Notes: a model not told the origin generated them from the sequence alone. A DNA stretch of 64,000 nt from Opitutus sp. (GCA_024707325.1 JANPZY010000003.1:81361-145360), one strand, 5' to 3'; positions 1-10,469 are shown, counted from the stretch's first letter. A program made the numbers and translations.

Positions 1-1
1 G

Positions 2-313
2 GTGAAGCAGCAGGTCACGCTCGATAAATTCCGCTACGTCCTCGCGATCGCCGCGCCGCACTCGAAGTATCGCATTCCCGGCTCGCCGACGCTCGGCCAG
101 CAGGGTCACCGCTGCACCGTGGTGAAGGACGACTTCCAGGCCACGTGGCAGGAAGCCGAGGTCGTCAGCGCCGATCCGACCTACCGCACCAATTACGGCA
201 AGATTCACTATCTGCAGTATCTCGTGCGCGACCATCCGCTCATCATGCGCCCGGGCCACGTTTACCGCCTCACGGTGAACTTCGATCCCGACGTCGCGCA
301 GATCGACAGCTGA
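2..313 (+). CDS. C-terminal part of an unrecognised protein (5' end outside the window)
   Basis: The frame is open from the window edge to a TGA at 311-313, so this is probably the last ~103 residues of a longer gene. The GTG at base 2 could be a start, but nothing upstream is visible to judge it. I recognise no family. The fragment looks soluble, with a Tyr-rich stretch (YRTNYGKIHYLQY) and no membrane segment or signal peptide. It precedes hisF on the same strand with a 97-bp spacer that holds an inverted repeat. Nothing in it suggests a histidine-biosynthesis role. Confidence 0.5.
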   Translation: MKQQVTLDKFRYVLAIAAPHSKYRIPGSPTLGQQGHRCTVVKDDFQATWQEAEVVSADPTYRTNYGKIHYLQYLVRDHPLIMRPGHVYRLTVNFDPDVAQIDS

Positions 314-319
314 AGCTAG

Positions 320-406
320 TTTCGATTTCGATTTTTGATTTTCGATTGGACCGGAGCCTCCGCGCTTCAGCCCAATCGAAAATCGAGAATCCAAAAATCG
401 AAAATC
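320..406. repeat. AT-rich imperfect inverted repeat between the first gene and hisF
   Basis: The left arm (about 324-349) is built from TCGATTTT-like units and ends in CGATTGG. The right arm (about 372-406) starts CCAATCG and contains the complementary AATCGAAAATC units. The ~22-bp loop is GC-rich. The arms could form a long hairpin ending four bases before the hisF start codon. It lacks a clean T-tract, so it may be a dispersed palindromic element, an attenuating structure or a weak terminator. Confidence 0.6.
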
Positions 407-410
407 CCCG

Positions 411-1172
411 ATGCTCTCCCGCCGCATCATCCCCTGCCTTGACGTCAACGCCGGCCGCGTGGTCAAGGGCGTGAAGTTTCAGGAACTGCGCGACGCGGGC
501 GATCCCGTCGATTGCGCGAAGGCCTACGACGCCCAAGGCGCCGACGAACTCGTTTTCCTCGACATCACCGCCTCCAGCGACGAGCGCAAAATCATGCACG
601 ACGTCGTCGCTGCGACCGCCGAGCAATGCTTCATGCCGCTCACCGTCGGCGGCGGTCTCCGCACGGTGGCCGATATCGAAGCGATGCTGAAAGCCGGTGC
701 GGACAAGGTCTCGCTCAACACCGCCGCGATCAAAAATCCCACGCTCATTTCCGATGCGTCCAACCGCTTCGGCGCCCAGTGCATCGTGCTCGCGATCGAT
801 GCTAAGCGCGAGCCCGACGGCAAATCGTGGCGCGTTTACACCCACGGCGGCCGCAATCCCACCGAACTCGACGCGGTCGCGTGGGCGCGTCGCGCCGTCG
901 AACTCGGCGCCGGCGAGATTCTTCTCACCAGCATGGATGCCGACGGCACCAAGGCCGGCTACGATGTCGCCCTCACGCGTGCCGTGAGCGACGCGGTTTC
1001 TGTGCCTGTGATCGCCAGCGGCGGCGCCGGCACGCTCGACCATTTCGCCGAAGTGCTCGACGAAGGCCACGCCAGCGCTGTGCTCGCCGCGAGTCTCTTC
1101 CATTTTGGCACGTTCACGATTCCGCAGGTAAAAACGTTCCTGCACGATCGCGGCGTGCCCGTGCGCGTTTAA
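411..1172 (+). CDS. hisF: Imidazole glycerol phosphate synthase, cyclase subunit HisF
   Basis: HisF closes the imidazole ring in histidine biosynthesis, using ammonia delivered by the HisH glutaminase to convert PRFAR into IGP and AICAR. The 253 residues equal the family length and form one TIM barrel. The catalytic aspartates are visible: Asp11 in IPCLDV and Asp130 in LAIDAKRE. The phosphate-binding loops VGGGLRT (about 79-85) and [11 protein letters not shown] near the C-terminus are intact. The ATG at 411 gives the canonical N-terminus starting [11 protein letters not shown]. No other his gene is in the window, so hisF is separated from the rest of the pathway here. Confidence 0.97.
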   Translation: MLSRRIIPCLDVNAGRVVKGVKFQELRDAGDPVDCAKAYDAQGADELVFLDITASSDERKIMHDVVAATAEQCFMPLTVGGGLRTVADIEAMLKAGADKVSLNTAAIKNPTLISDASNRFGAQCIVLAIDAKREPDGKSWRVYTHGGRNPTELDAVAWARRAVELGAGEILLTSMDADGTKAGYDVALTRAVSDAVSVPVIASGGAGTLDHFAEVLDEGHASAVLAASLFHFGTFTIPQVKTFLHDRGVPVRV

Positions 1173-1341
1173 CGCGAGCCGCCGATTCCCGGCCAAGTCC
1201 CGAGTGCTCCAACCAACACCTTTCGCACGCGCCTCGCGGTCGCGCGACACGCGTCCCAGGGCCGCTCAAAACACGAGGAGACTCCGTCAAACGACGCATA
1301 GCTGACTCTGCGGAATTCCCCACGCTGAGCTCCTCTCTCAA

Positions 1342-3984
1342 ATGACTGCCGCGTCCGCACCTAAGTTGTCCTACCCGCGCGAGGCGTCGCTCGTCGACCT
1401 TTGGCAGCAACAGGTGCAGACGCATCCCGATCAGATAGCGGCGATCGAGGGAAAGCAGCGCGCGACCTACGCCGATCTCGATCGCTGGAGCAGCGCGCTC
1501 GCGCTTCGGCTCGCCCGACTTGGAGCCGGTCCCGATACTCGCGTCGCCGTCGCCATCGATCGTTCGATCGAGTTGCTCGTCGCGTGGCTCGCCGTGCTGA
1601 AAACCGGCGCCGCTTACGTGCCGCTCGATACCGACTATCCGGCCGCCCGTGTGAGCCAGATGCTCGAAAATGCCGCGGTCACAGCCGTCGTAGGCCTCCC
1701 GCAGTTCACCGAGCAACTCCCCGCGCTCTCGCTTCCGATCGTCACCTTCGATCTCGCTTCGCTCGCTCACGACGCGAGCACGTTTCAGTCCCCTTCGATT
1801 CCCGCCGAAGCCCCCGCGTATGTGATGTTCACTTCCGGCTCGACGGGGCGCCCCAAGGGAGCGGTCGTCTCCCATCGCGCCATCGTGCAACTCGTGCGCG
1901 GGCAAACCTACGTGCCGTTCGGTCCCGAGCTCGTGTTCCTCGTCATCGCCTCGCCCGCGTTCGACGCGATCACGTTCGAAGTCTGGGGCGCGCTGCTCAA
2001 CGGCGGACGCTGCGCAATCTACCGCGCGACTCAGGTCGACTTCGTCGAACTGGAGACGCTTATCCGCACGCACGGGGTCACCACCAGCTTTCTCGCCACC
2101 CGACTTTTCAACCGCATCGTCGACCTTCGTCCCTCGACGCTCGCCGGGCTCCGTCACCTCGTGATCGGTGGCGAGGCGCTTTCGCCGGTGCACATCCGCC
2201 GCGCGCTCGCCGCGCTGCCCGGCGTCGCCCTCGTCAATGGCTACGGTCCCACCGAGTGCACCACCTTCGCCTGCACGTATCCAATTCCTGGAGACGGCCG
2301 CTGGCCGGGCGACTCCGTGCCGATCGGCCATCCGCTCGCGCACACGGTCGCCCGCGTGCTCGACGATTCGCTGCAACCCGTCGCGCCGGGCGGCGAAGGT
2401 GAACTTTATCTCGGCGGCGATGGCGTCGCCGACGGCTATTTTCAGCGTCCGGAACTCACCGCCGAGCGCTTCGTCGAGCTGCGTGAGACCGACGGCTGCG
2501 TGCGGCGCTTCTATCGCACTGGCGACATTTGCCAGCTCCTGCCCGACGGCGCGCTCGTGTTTCGCGGTCGCCGCGACGGCCAGGTGAAACTCCGCGGCTT
2601 CCGCATCGAACTCGAGGAAATCGAAACCGCTCTTCGCCAGCACGCCGCCGTGCAAGAGGCCGCGGTCGCGCTTCAGCCGGGCTTCGGAGGATCGCCGCAA
2701 CTTTTCGCCTACCTCGTTCCCGTCCACGCTCGCGCGTTTTCCACGGATCGCGCGCTGCGCCAGTGGATTTCCGCGCGCCTCCCCGCCTACATGGCGCCGG
2801 CGCATTATCGGATCACCTCCGCCCTGCCCCTCACCGCCAACGGCAAACTCGATCGCGCGCGCCTCCCGCAGTGGACCGCCACGGAGCTGCCGCCGGACGC
2901 TCCCCATCGCGATCCCAGCTCCGCCACCGAACAAGTTCTCGCCGCCATCTGGGGCGAAGCGCTCGGCATCAAGCGCCTGGGCATCGATCGCGACTTTTCC
3001 AAAGCGGCGGCGACTCGTTGCTGGCTCTGCAGGTCACGGCGGACATGGAACGCGCCTTCCGCCGCAAATTTTCTCCGGGCGTTCTTTTCGATGCGCCCAC
3101 GGTGGCGATCATGGCCGAGCTGATCGGCGCGCCCGACGAACGCTGGCTTCAGCCCAGCCTGCGCGGCCGCGGCCCCGGCGCGCCGCTTTTCTACATTCCC
3201 GGCGTTTTCGGTTTCGCGATCATGCCGCAATCGCTCGCGCGTCGCCTCGATGGCATCTGCCCGTATTGCGACAACCTTCACTTTCCCGGCAGCCGTCCCG
3301 GTGAGCCGATTTTGGATTCCGTGCCGGCCATCGCCGCCGAGCTCGTGAAACAGATCCGCGCGTGCTGCCCGGGCCCGCGCTATCAACTCGCCGGCTATTC
3401 ATTTGGCGGCGAACTCGCCTTCGAGGTCGCCGCGCAGCTCCGCGCGTCCGGCGCCGAGGTGCTCAACGTTTTTCTTCTCGATAGTATGACCAACCGCGTG
3501 GAGCGGCAGCGCGGTTTGCTCGCCGGCCTGATCGCCGCCGCGGGTTTTCTGCTCAGGGGTCCGACCCATGAGCGTCGCACGTTTGTCGAGACGCGGCTCC
3601 GGGCCACGCGAGAGCGGTTCGGAAAACTGCTCCGACGTCTCGCCAACTTCGGCCGGCGCTCGGCTCGCGGCGCTCCCGCGCTCTCGACCCGCGCTGTAAA
3701 ACCGACCCTGCGCGCCCGTCGAAAGCACCGAAGCCGTGCCCGTCGACACACACGGCGTTTACCTGCGCAGCCGTGTGCAGCCGTTCTCCGTTTACTACTC
3801 GTATGAGGACTGTCCCACCGGCGGCTGGGAAAATCTCTTCCGGCGCGGGCTCGAGGTGCACGAGTTCGAGTGCAACCACCACGCCTTCATCGTCGAGCCG
3901 ATGATCTCGCGCATCGCCGACATCATCGTGGAGAAACTCCGCCACGAAGCCGCGAGCGTCGCGCCCGCCCACGTCGCGGCGTGA
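1342..3984 (+). CDS. NRPS-like tridomain enzyme (adenylation - carrier - thioesterase), reading frame broken twice
   Basis: Domain order is A-T-TE with no condensation domain. Adenylation motifs are intact: TSGSTGRPKG (about residue 164), GYGPTEC (about 300), YRTGD, and NGKLDR with the A10 lysine (about 500). The carrier site is GGDSLLAL. The thioesterase has the nucleophile motif GYSFGG and, at the end, NHHAF with the probable catalytic His. The frame drops one base at a T4 run (2995-2998), exactly inside the carrier motif, and gains one near an A4 run (3698-3701). Restoring T5 and A3 gives one continuous protein. Asp of motif FDAITFE suggests an amino-acid substrate; my hand-aligned pocket (D-A-F-F-V-G-G-T-F) looks Val/Ile-like, which is only a guess. 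A-T-TE enzymes such as RalA of Ralstonia make small self-condensation products. No tailoring or phosphopantetheinyl transferase gene is adjacent. Confidence 0.85.
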
Positions 3985-4035
3985 TCAACGGGCGCGGCTC
4001 CTTTCCGCAAACGCGCCCGTTGCGACCACTTCGCT

Positions 4036-5544
4036 TCAGCGCGACACCGGCTCCACCACGCGCGTCTGGCGTCCCGCGAGCTTCGGACGCTGCAGCGCAG
4101 CCTTCTCCGGTTTCGGAGTGGCTTCGCCGGTCGCGGATTCGTTCTCGAGACCGCTGATCGCCTTCAGACGCGCAATGTTGTCGTTGAGCAACCGGACCTG
4201 CTGCTGGAGCTGCTCCGACGCCGACGCTGTTTCTTCCGCGGCCGCCGCGTTGCCCTGCGTGATGCGATCGACCTGCTGGATCGATTTGGAAATTTCCTCC
4301 ACGCCGCGCTGCTGTTCCGCCGACGTCGCCGCGATCGAATTGGCCTGCGTATTCGAAATCTCCATACGCTGATCCAATTCGACGAACGCCTGGCCGAGCG
4401 CCTCCGAGATCGTCACGCAGCTCTGCGTTTCTGCGAGCGAGGCGCCGATGCGCTCGTTGCTTTCCTTCGCCGCCGCCGCCGCCCGTTGCGCGAGCGCGCG
4501 CACTTCGTCGGCCACCACCGCGAATCCGGCGCCGGCTTCACCCGCGCGGGCCGCTTCGACCGCGGCATTGAGCGCGAGCAGGTTCGTCTGAAACGCGATC
4601 TCGTCGATCGTGCGGGTGATCTTCACGACATCCGCGTTCGTTTTTCCGAGGATCACAATGTGCTCGTGCAGCTCGCGCGTCTTCGTCCCGCCGCGCTTCG
4701 CGCTTTCCAGCGCCTCGGTCATCGCGGCCAAAATTTCCTTCGCGTGCAGATTGTTCTGCCGCGCCGTGCCGGCGAGTTCCTCGAGCGCCGCGGCGGTTTC
4801 CTCGATCGAGGCCGCCTGGCTGCTCGCGTCCCGCGCCACCATCTGGCTGGCATCGGCCGCCTGACGTGACACCGCGTTGCACTCGTTGGCGCTTTCCGTC
4901 AGCGCCGAGGAGATTTCGCCCAACTTCGTCTTCACCGAGCGCCGGATGAAAAACGCCAGCACCCCCGCCAGCACGGTGCTCAGCAGCACGCCTCCGGTCG
5001 TGATCGCGCGCGAAGTCGCCAGCTGAGTCTCCACGTGTTTGGCCATCGTGTGCGTCGCGACCGCGGCCGCACCGGAGATCTTCTGCGTGCCCTTGGTCAA
5101 TATATCGCCATAGCCCGCCCACTCCCGCATGCGCTCCGGATCGCGTCCGCCCGGTTGCTGCATGTCTTCGAGCACCCGGCGATAAGGCACCAACGCCTCG
5201 CGCAGTTTCCGCACCTCTCCGGCCACATCGCCGAAACGCGCGTCGAGCGCCATCGCGCCGATTTCGACCAGCTTTTGCTCGTAACCCGCGAGCTCCTGTT
5301 TGCCCGGTTCCAGCCGCTCCATATGGCCAGCCGAGCCAAAATAGATGAAATGCACGCGCGCCCGCACCAGTTGTTGCTCCAGCGCCGCGCCCCGCTCCGA
5401 AAGCAACGAAGCTTGCTCGGCGAGCAGGCGTGCATCACGCAGCGCGCGACTGGTCAGCACCATGTTTCCGACTGCTCCGACGATCAAGAGGGACAGGATG
5501 AGGGCGAAGCCAGCAGTGAGCTGGCCGGTGATGGTCTTGTGCAT
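4036..5544 (-). CDS. Methyl-accepting chemotaxis protein
   Basis: A membrane chemoreceptor that would signal to a CheA/CheW array. Starting at the ATG at 5544, the protein has an N-terminal transmembrane helix (about residues 8-28), a ~150-residue helical periplasmic sensor region, a second membrane helix ([17 protein letters not shown]) and a long cytoplasmic coiled coil. The signalling hairpin tip is canonical, including [20 protein letters not shown] and [13 protein letters not shown]. No separate HAMP domain is obvious, and the sensor resembles a four-helix-bundle type, but the ligand cannot be read from sequence. A TTG at 5577 would add 11 residues with no hydrophobic character, so I prefer the internal ATG. 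No che genes are nearby, so this is an orphan receptor. Confidence 0.93.
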   Translation of the reverse strand: MHKTITGQLTAGFALILSLLIVGAVGNMVLTSRALRDARLLAEQASLLSERGAALEQQLVRARVHFIYFGSAGHMERLEPGKQELAGYEQKLVEIGAMALDARFGDVAGEVRKLREALVPYRRVLEDMQQPGGRDPERMREWAGYGDILTKGTQKISGAAAVATHTMAKHVETQLATSRAITTGGVLLSTVLAGVLAFFIRRSVKTKLGEISSALTESANECNAVSRQAADASQMVARDASSQAASIEETAAALEELAGTARQNNLHAKEILAAMTEALESAKRGGTKTRELHEHIVILGKTNADVVKITRTIDEIAFQTNLLALNAAVEAARAGEAGAGFAVVADEVRALAQRAAAAAKESNERIGASLAETQSCVTISEALGQAFVELDQRMEISNTQANSIAATSAEQQRGVEEISKSIQQVDRITQGNAAAAEETASASEQLQQQVRLLNDNIARLKAISGLENESATGEATPKPEKAALQRPKLAGRQTRVVEPVSR

Positions 5545-5776
5545 GGCCAAACCGGGGAAATCGGCTCCAACTCGCAAAACTCCAGCGAAAATCGTCTTTC
5601 GCTAGTTTTTGTCGCTAAATGCGACGTGGGGAATCGCAACCCCGGCAAGAGCTTGCGCGGGCCACCATCCGGCCAGCGGAATCGACCCAACGGTGCAGCG
5701 ACCCTCTACGCCCCACCCGCGCACAAAAAAGCCGGGAGCGATCTCCCGGCGCGCAGAAACAAACCTGCCGTTTCGC

Positions 5777-6134
5777 TCAAGGCTTCTTCGCCGGCAGGAT
5801 CTCGTAGAGCACGTAGATCTTCGACGACTCGCCCATCATGTCCTTGCCCGGCTTCAACCGCACCGTCACCGGACCGTAGACCGAGCCATAAAGTCCGCCC
5901 CACGACGGCACGAACTCCTCCCTTCTTCACGACATAAAACACCCAGCCGCGCATGTCGGCCGACGTGTTGTTCGACGTCGTGCCCATGTTATAAATCGTG
6001 AGCATCTTCCCCGCGGGGACTTTGATATCGAGTTTCTTGGTAAGAACCTTGGAAACGGGCGCCGCGAAGGCCGGCAACGCCAGCAACGCGCACGCGAGAA
6101 CGCTGAGCTTCAGGAGAGAACGAAGAACTTTCAT
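5777..6134 (-). CDS. Small exported protein of unknown function, frameshifted
   Basis: The ATG at 6134 starts MKVLRSLLKLSVLACALLAL, a clear Sec signal peptide with cleavage expected near AFA-AP. The mature part (~95 residues) reads to YVVKKG, then the frame is broken by one extra base within the short C runs at 5915-5922. Removing one base continues the protein as EFVPSWGGLYGSVYGPV and so on to a natural end, LPAKKP-stop, at 5777. The mature domain looks like a small periplasmic beta protein and I recognise no family. The break sits in a CC/CCC context like other indels in this window, so it is more likely a sequence error than decay. Confidence 0.6.
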
Positions 6135-6318
6135 GTGGTGGTAAGAGGCGCACCGCCTGAAACGCCGAATTGCCGGCGCCCCATGGTGCATCCCCTCGAT
6201 CGTGCTCCCGCGGAAATTCCTGCTGCAATCTCCCTTCAATAAGCCGCCCTCCGCGACACCGCATCAGCTTGCACCCGATGCCCACGTCGCACGGCAATCC
6301 GCACGAGGTCTCGACGAT

Positions 6319-6428
6319 GTCCGCACTCGATCGCAACCCAGTCCGCACCTTCGCTCAAGCGTGTCCGGACCTTTGGTCGACCGTGTCCGCACCTTCGGTC
6401 GACCCTGTCCGGACCGCGTCGCGACTTG
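6319..6428. repeat. Array of five 22-bp degenerate tandem repeats
   Basis: Five contiguous units of exactly 22 bp at 6319, 6341, 6363, 6385 and 6407. Each begins GTCCGCAC or GTCCGGAC, and several end TCGACCGT or a close variant. The array ends 5 bp from the stop codon of the minus-strand gene at 6434. Related arrays lie at 28.9, 48.8 and 57.8 kb. It fills most of the 299-bp space between the pseudopilin operon and the small exported-protein gene. I see no promoter or ORF in the remainder. Confidence 0.85.
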
Positions 6429-6433
6429 GGACG

Positions 6434-7710
6434 CTAAATGTCGTCCGGTCCCAACCAGCGGAAATAAGTGATCACGAAGCGACGGCCCAACGTCCCATTT
6501 GCGGAGTCAATAACCTCAGGGGTCCGCTGCACGATCGCTTCGCAGTAGGCTTTGGATAGAACGGTTCCATCAAGAGGATCTATGGCATCGCCATACGCGC
6601 GGATTCGAAAGGTGTCGGAACGAGGCTGAAGAAGGGGCTCTAGACTCGCGACAAAGTCGGTCGGCGTGGGGCGAGGAGTCGCCAGCCGCCCGATCGCGTT
6701 GGCGAGGGTTGTTGAGTTAGCAAATGAGGTGAGATCGAGGAAGGGCCCCTCTGATTTGATTCCGCTTAACATTTCGCTGGCAAAATTCTCTCGGCGTGTT
6801 TCGCCGGGCAGACCTAAGCCCAAATTTTGTGCTGCTAGGTAGCATGCAGCCTCCCACACCTCAGCATTGGTCGAATTCGCAGAGAATCCACCTGAGACCA
6901 TAAGCGCTGTGATAGTGCCGTTCCGCCAAGTCTTGTATCTGGAAAGTCGAGCTCCGCGCGGCAGTCCATCTGCCACGGAGAATGCGGTCACCGTAGCGAC
7001 ATGAAAATTCGAACTCCACGGAATATTCGACTTCACCAATTTGAGCTGCTCGAACGCGTTCACTTTGAGGGTGGCATCCACATCGGGAGTGTAGGCTGCC
7101 GACACGTAGGCAGGATCCAAACGCATGAGCGATGCACTCGGCACCGTGTTGGATGCCGTGCTGAAATCGTCATACCCTATCATCGAGATTTTAACCCCCT
7201 CGTCGCCGACCCAGTAAGCGATGGAGCCACCTAGCGTTGCTGTCCCCGCTTCGACCGCCTTGCGCGGAACTTCGACATAGTCCTTCCCCGATGAAGCATC
7301 CTCAGTTCCGATGGTATTCGCGCCTACCAGCAACACTGTCCCGAGCGTCCCTGATGTGGCAAACGTTGTGGGTGTGCCAGTGACTAACCACCCACGGAAA
7401 CCGGTCGCATCCCAAGCGCCTGTCCAGCGCGTCTGCCGCGGACCCGCTGTCGCGTCACCTTTTGCGATAACGGTGGTTGATACATCTGGTCCAGCAAGTT
7501 TCTGAAGATCACCCAAAGCTAACCCGACTGCGACTAGAGCGTTCGCACGCGCGTGAGCTGCTCTGACCCTTTCCGAAGAGACTTGGGACGCCGAGCGCGC
7601 GACCACTGTTAGGCTGAAAACCGCAAAAGCGTGACCAAGGCAAGCAGCGCCAACGTGAGCACCAGTGCGAATCCCGACATCCGGACCGACCATGATCCTA
7701 AGGAACGCAT
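6434..7710 (-). CDS. Large pseudopilin-like protein, Verru_Chthon cassette A type (frameshifted)
   Basis: Last gene of the pseudopilin operon, starting 2 bp after the stop of the previous gene. From the ATG at 7710 the protein begins with a short basic leader and the helix GFALVLTLALLALVTL, typical of PilX/GspK-like minor pilins. The frame then loses a base at an A4/T4 run (7625-7628). With T5 it continues FAVFSLTVVARSASQVSSER and onward for about 390 more residues. The large C-terminal domain is rich in Ser/Thr/Ala with repeated SxSLxxLDPAY-like stretches and ends YFRWLGPDDI. Size, helix and position fit the Verru_Chthon cassette protein A family, but that identification is from memory of the family layout. 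Confidence 0.7.
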
Positions 7711-7712
7711 TG

Positions 7713-8604
7713 CTAAAATGCCACGCTTCGAAGCGCTATACGACGCACGAAGACACGGGAATGTGCATTCGCCACGGACCACCACCACGCGCCGTAGTCA
7801 TTCCCGAATTCAGCCGGCATGAAGACTAACCCGCGCTCGATGGCGGAAATCTTTGCTGCGCCTTCTTCGGTGAGTATCCGCACCATCACATCGACATAGG
7901 CAGGTGCATCCTGATCCTTCACGCTAAAGCTCGTTTCCGAGGAAATCGGGAAGATGCGCTCCAAGTCGCCGGTATCGCTCTCGCGGTAGAACCATACACC
8001 GAAGTCGATCACGTTGGTCCCCGCATTGTAGGTCGTCGACGGCTTCAACAGATCGTCGAACTTAGTGAGATCATAGCCCGTGTTGAACGTCGCCGAATCC
8101 GTCGTGATAGCACGGAATAGGCTGTAGCGAACAGACTCCGCATCGGGAAAGTCCGTGCTCGCGAACGAGCGACGCACGACCTGATAGCCAACCGCAATGG
8201 GAGTTCCGGGTGTCGTGGTAAAGAAACGGAGCCAATGCCCTGACGCAGAAAAAGCGGGCGTCTGCGATTGATGGATTGGCGCCAGTCGGCACGAAGTCAG
8301 TGCTGGTCGGCTTCATGGGTGTAGCACTGATCCAGCCATGACTCGCCAAATCAGCGTCGAACGTCTCACAACGCATCCAAATATTTCCGTCTCGTCGGAA
8401 AATTGCGCCCTGTAAATCACGTTCCAGAAAGTCGAAGATAAGTTGGGCAGTTGTATCCGCAGTGAAACGGTCCTGCGCCTTCCGCCACACGCTAAGCGTG
8501 CCAGTTGTGACGGAGACCATGATCCCCGCGATCACGACGGTGATCGCGACCGCGATCAGTAGTTCGACGACTGTGAATGCACGTTGATGTCGACGTCCGT
8601 TCAT
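7713..8604 (-). CDS. Prepilin-like protein, GspJ/PilW or Verru_Chthon cassette C type (frameshifted)
   Basis: The ATG at 8604 overlaps the stop of the upstream gene (ATGA). The type IV prepilin signature is clear: a short leader, then AFTVVELLIAVAITVVIAG, with the conserved Glu five residues into the helix. A periodic Trp/Gln/Phe segment follows (SVWRKAQDRF, then FDFLERDLQGAIF) as in cassette C and GspJ proteins. One extra A/T in the run at 8249-8253 breaks the frame. Using T4 gives ADARFSASGHWLRFFTTTPG and continues to the stop at 7713. The total is about 297 residues. It is probably an inner-membrane-anchored minor pseudopilin processed by a prepilin peptidase, which is not encoded in this window. 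Confidence 0.75.
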
Positions 8605-9113
8605 CTTCGAAGAGAGACCGTGAAAGTGATACTGGAGCGATCTTCGATCTCCGTGCGGACCGCACCACCGTCCTGCGCACGTAGCTTGTAGGGCCAGGAA
8701 ACCCGCACCTGCACCGGGAGCACCGCTCCCACCGCTCTTTCGTAGGCGAGTGGCGGTGTTGAAAATTGCCAGAGCTCGATTGCGAAATACTGCGCCCACT
8801 CTTCCACATCGCTCGCACTCTCCTCCCGCACGTCGCGTCCGTCACGAGGCGCTACCAAGGTCAACGTGCTGGATGCATCAGAGGGCTTTATTGAAGTGGC
8901 CAGCGTATCGAGCGAGCCACTTCCTGCCAATCGACGCATCTCCGCTTCGATGGCACCGGAGAAGCGTTGGGCAACGAGCGAATCTCCGGAGTCCGCCATC
9001 TCACGCGTAAGCAGCGGCAACAATGCTAGCACTGTGGCTACGGCCACGGCCAGCACGCTCACGGCGATCACCACCTCCACCATCGAGAATGCCCCTTGAC
9101 CGCGCACACTCAT
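8601..9113 (-). CDS. Prepilin-like protein, GspI/PilV or Verru_Chthon cassette B type
   Basis: A 170-residue protein with the leader MSVRGQGAFSMVEVVIAVSV. Cleavage would fall before the aromatic-Ser-Met segment, and Glu is at the conserved +5-like position of a long hydrophobic helix (VIAVSVLAVAVATVLALLPLL). The soluble part is short and beta-rich, ending TFTVSLRR. The gene starts 2 bases below the preceding stop codon and overlaps the next by 4 bp, so translation is probably coupled through the operon. It would act as an accessory pseudopilin for a type II secretion or type IV pilus-like machine. Confidence 0.8.
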   Translation of the reverse strand: MSVRGQGAFSMVEVVIAVSVLAVAVATVLALLPLLTREMADSGDSLVAQRFSGAIEAEMRRLAGSGSLDTLATSIKPSDASSTLTLVAPRDGRDVREESASDVEEWAQYFAIELWQFSTPPLAYERAVGAVLPVQVRVSWPYKLRAQDGGAVRTEIEDRSSITFTVSLRR

Positions 9114-9114
9114 C

Positions 9115-9801
9115 CTAGAATCCGCTTCGCGTGTTAATCAGCGCCGCGACTCCATACGTGCTGATCGAAACTCCCCGCACCGAATCCGGAGATTCGGCGC
9201 GCACGGGAGATTCACCAGCAGCATAGGACCCCGGTTGACGAGTGACCGCGCGCGCCAAGACCACATCCCCACTACCGAACGTCATCGTATCGTTGGGCGT
9301 AAATTGGATACGATCCCACGTTTCGTCGCTGCTCGATTGCACGGCGGCAGTGATTGCTGACTGATGAAGAGACGATGAGCTGAGGACCTCACTGCCATAT
9401 GATTTCCTCCACCCGTTTGACGATTCGTAGAAACCGGTGGGAACGCGCGAACTATGGGGAAGCACAACAATGCCTTCGGGCAGTGAGACCACACTGAGTG
9501 TCAGCGTCCAATCGTCCGCTTTGTAGGCCGACTCCTGCTGCACCACGAGCATGCGGCGAAATCTTGCCGGATTGCTTGGGTCCGCATGGATTAATACCCG
9601 CACGCGACATCCACTCGCTGCCGCTTTCGTGCGGGCGGCCGTGAGCAAGTTCGCAACGGTCGCCTGCCCGTTCTGAAGGGCGGCGGCTTTGTTACTCCTC
9701 AAGCCACCGATTAGGACAGCCGTCACGCCAGCGATAATCGCGATTACAACGAGGAGCTCGATGAGCGTGAAGCCGCCACGTTCTTCGCTGATTGGTCTCA
9801 T
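9115..9801 (-). CDS. Prepilin-like protein, GspH type or Verru_Chthon cassette D type
   Basis: The ATG at 9801 overlaps the preceding stop (ATGA) and gives the leader MRPISEERGG followed by FTLIELLVVIAIIAG, a textbook type IV prepilin N-terminus. The G-F cleavage site and the conserved Glu are both present. The rest (~200 residues) is a GspH-like soluble domain with the usual pattern near the helix end (TVANLLTAARTKAAASGC). It ends ALINTRSGF. Base composition here and through 6.4-9.8 kb is noticeably less GC-rich than in neighbouring genes, which fits horizontal acquisition or relaxed codon selection. Confidence 0.82.
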   Translation of the reverse strand: MRPISEERGGFTLIELLVVIAIIAGVTAVLIGGLRSNKAAALQNGQATVANLLTAARTKAAASGCRVRVLIHADPSNPARFRRMLVVQQESAYKADDWTLTLSVVSLPEGIVVLPHSSRVPTGFYESSNGWRKSYGSEVLSSSSLHQSAITAAVQSSSDETWDRIQFTPNDTMTFGSGDVVLARAVTRQPGSYAAGESPVRAESPDSVRGVSISTYGVAALINTRSGF

Positions 9802-10469
9802 TTCCAACTAAAGATGAGATCGGCGGCGGAACTGCCTTTGCCAGCCGAATACAGGATGATCCCTGCCCGGATGCCGGACAAAGGAAGATCATCATTTCCG
9901 GGCGTGAAGCTGGCGGTGTATCCGTTTTGACTGTTGCCCACTCGCACGGACATGACGGACAACTCAGTGCCTCGGATGACGCCGTTTCCATCGGAGTCGA
10001 AGAGCACGACAATGTCTCTGTTGCCGTAGGCATCGACGAGTTCGTTGACCGCGTTGCCTGCGGCGTCCTTCGCGAACTCGGACTCCGAGATCGAGTAGAA
10101 CGAGATGGCCTTGGTATTGCCGTTGAGTGCCGGCCCCGAGAGTGCGGTGCCCGTGTAATCGCGGCCGGTGAGCGCGGCGAGAAACTTGGTCGGATCGAGC
10201 AGGTTGTTGGTCGTGACCGCTGGATAATACCCATACTCCTGCTTGAACTGCTCCATCGCGGCGGCCCATTGGCTGAAGCGGACTTTGGTCTCGGCCTTCT
10301 TCGCGGAGTTGCGCACACCGCTCACGGTGGGAATCAGAATGCCCGCGAGAATGCCGATGATCGCGATCACGGTCAGCAATTCGATCAACGTAAAAGCGCG
10401 GCAGCGTTTCCGTGTTTCCGTCCTTCCGTGATTAGGACGGCGTTGAGCGGGAGGCGTCATCGGTTTCAC
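9798..10469 (-). CDS. Prepilin-type N-terminal cleavage/methylation protein (pseudopilin)
   Basis: Starts at the GTG at 10469, which overlaps the preceding TGA (GTGA); an ATG at 10460 is the alternative. The leader is unusually long, about 25 residues and rich in Arg. It precedes AFTLIELLTVIAIIGILAGI. The remainder resembles a major pseudopilin, with a polar helix (SAKKAETKVRFSQWAAAMEQF) and a YGYYP motif, then a C-terminal beta region with a Ca-loop-like DSDGNG segment. The DNA encoding the leader (10406-10434) resembles a dispersed TTCCGTG-type repeat found in intergenic regions, so the extra length may come from a repeat. Confidence 0.83.
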   Translation of the reverse strand: MKPMTPPAQRRPNHGRTETRKRCRAFTLIELLTVIAIIGILAGILIPTVSGVRNSAKKAETKVRFSQWAAAMEQFKQEYGYYPAVTTNNLLDPTKFLAALTGRDYTGTALSGPALNGNTKAISFYSISESEFAKDAAGNAVNELVDAYGNRDIVVLFDSDGNGVIRGTELSVMSVRVGNSQNGYTASFTPGNDDLPLSGIRAGIILYSAGKGSSAADLIFSWK

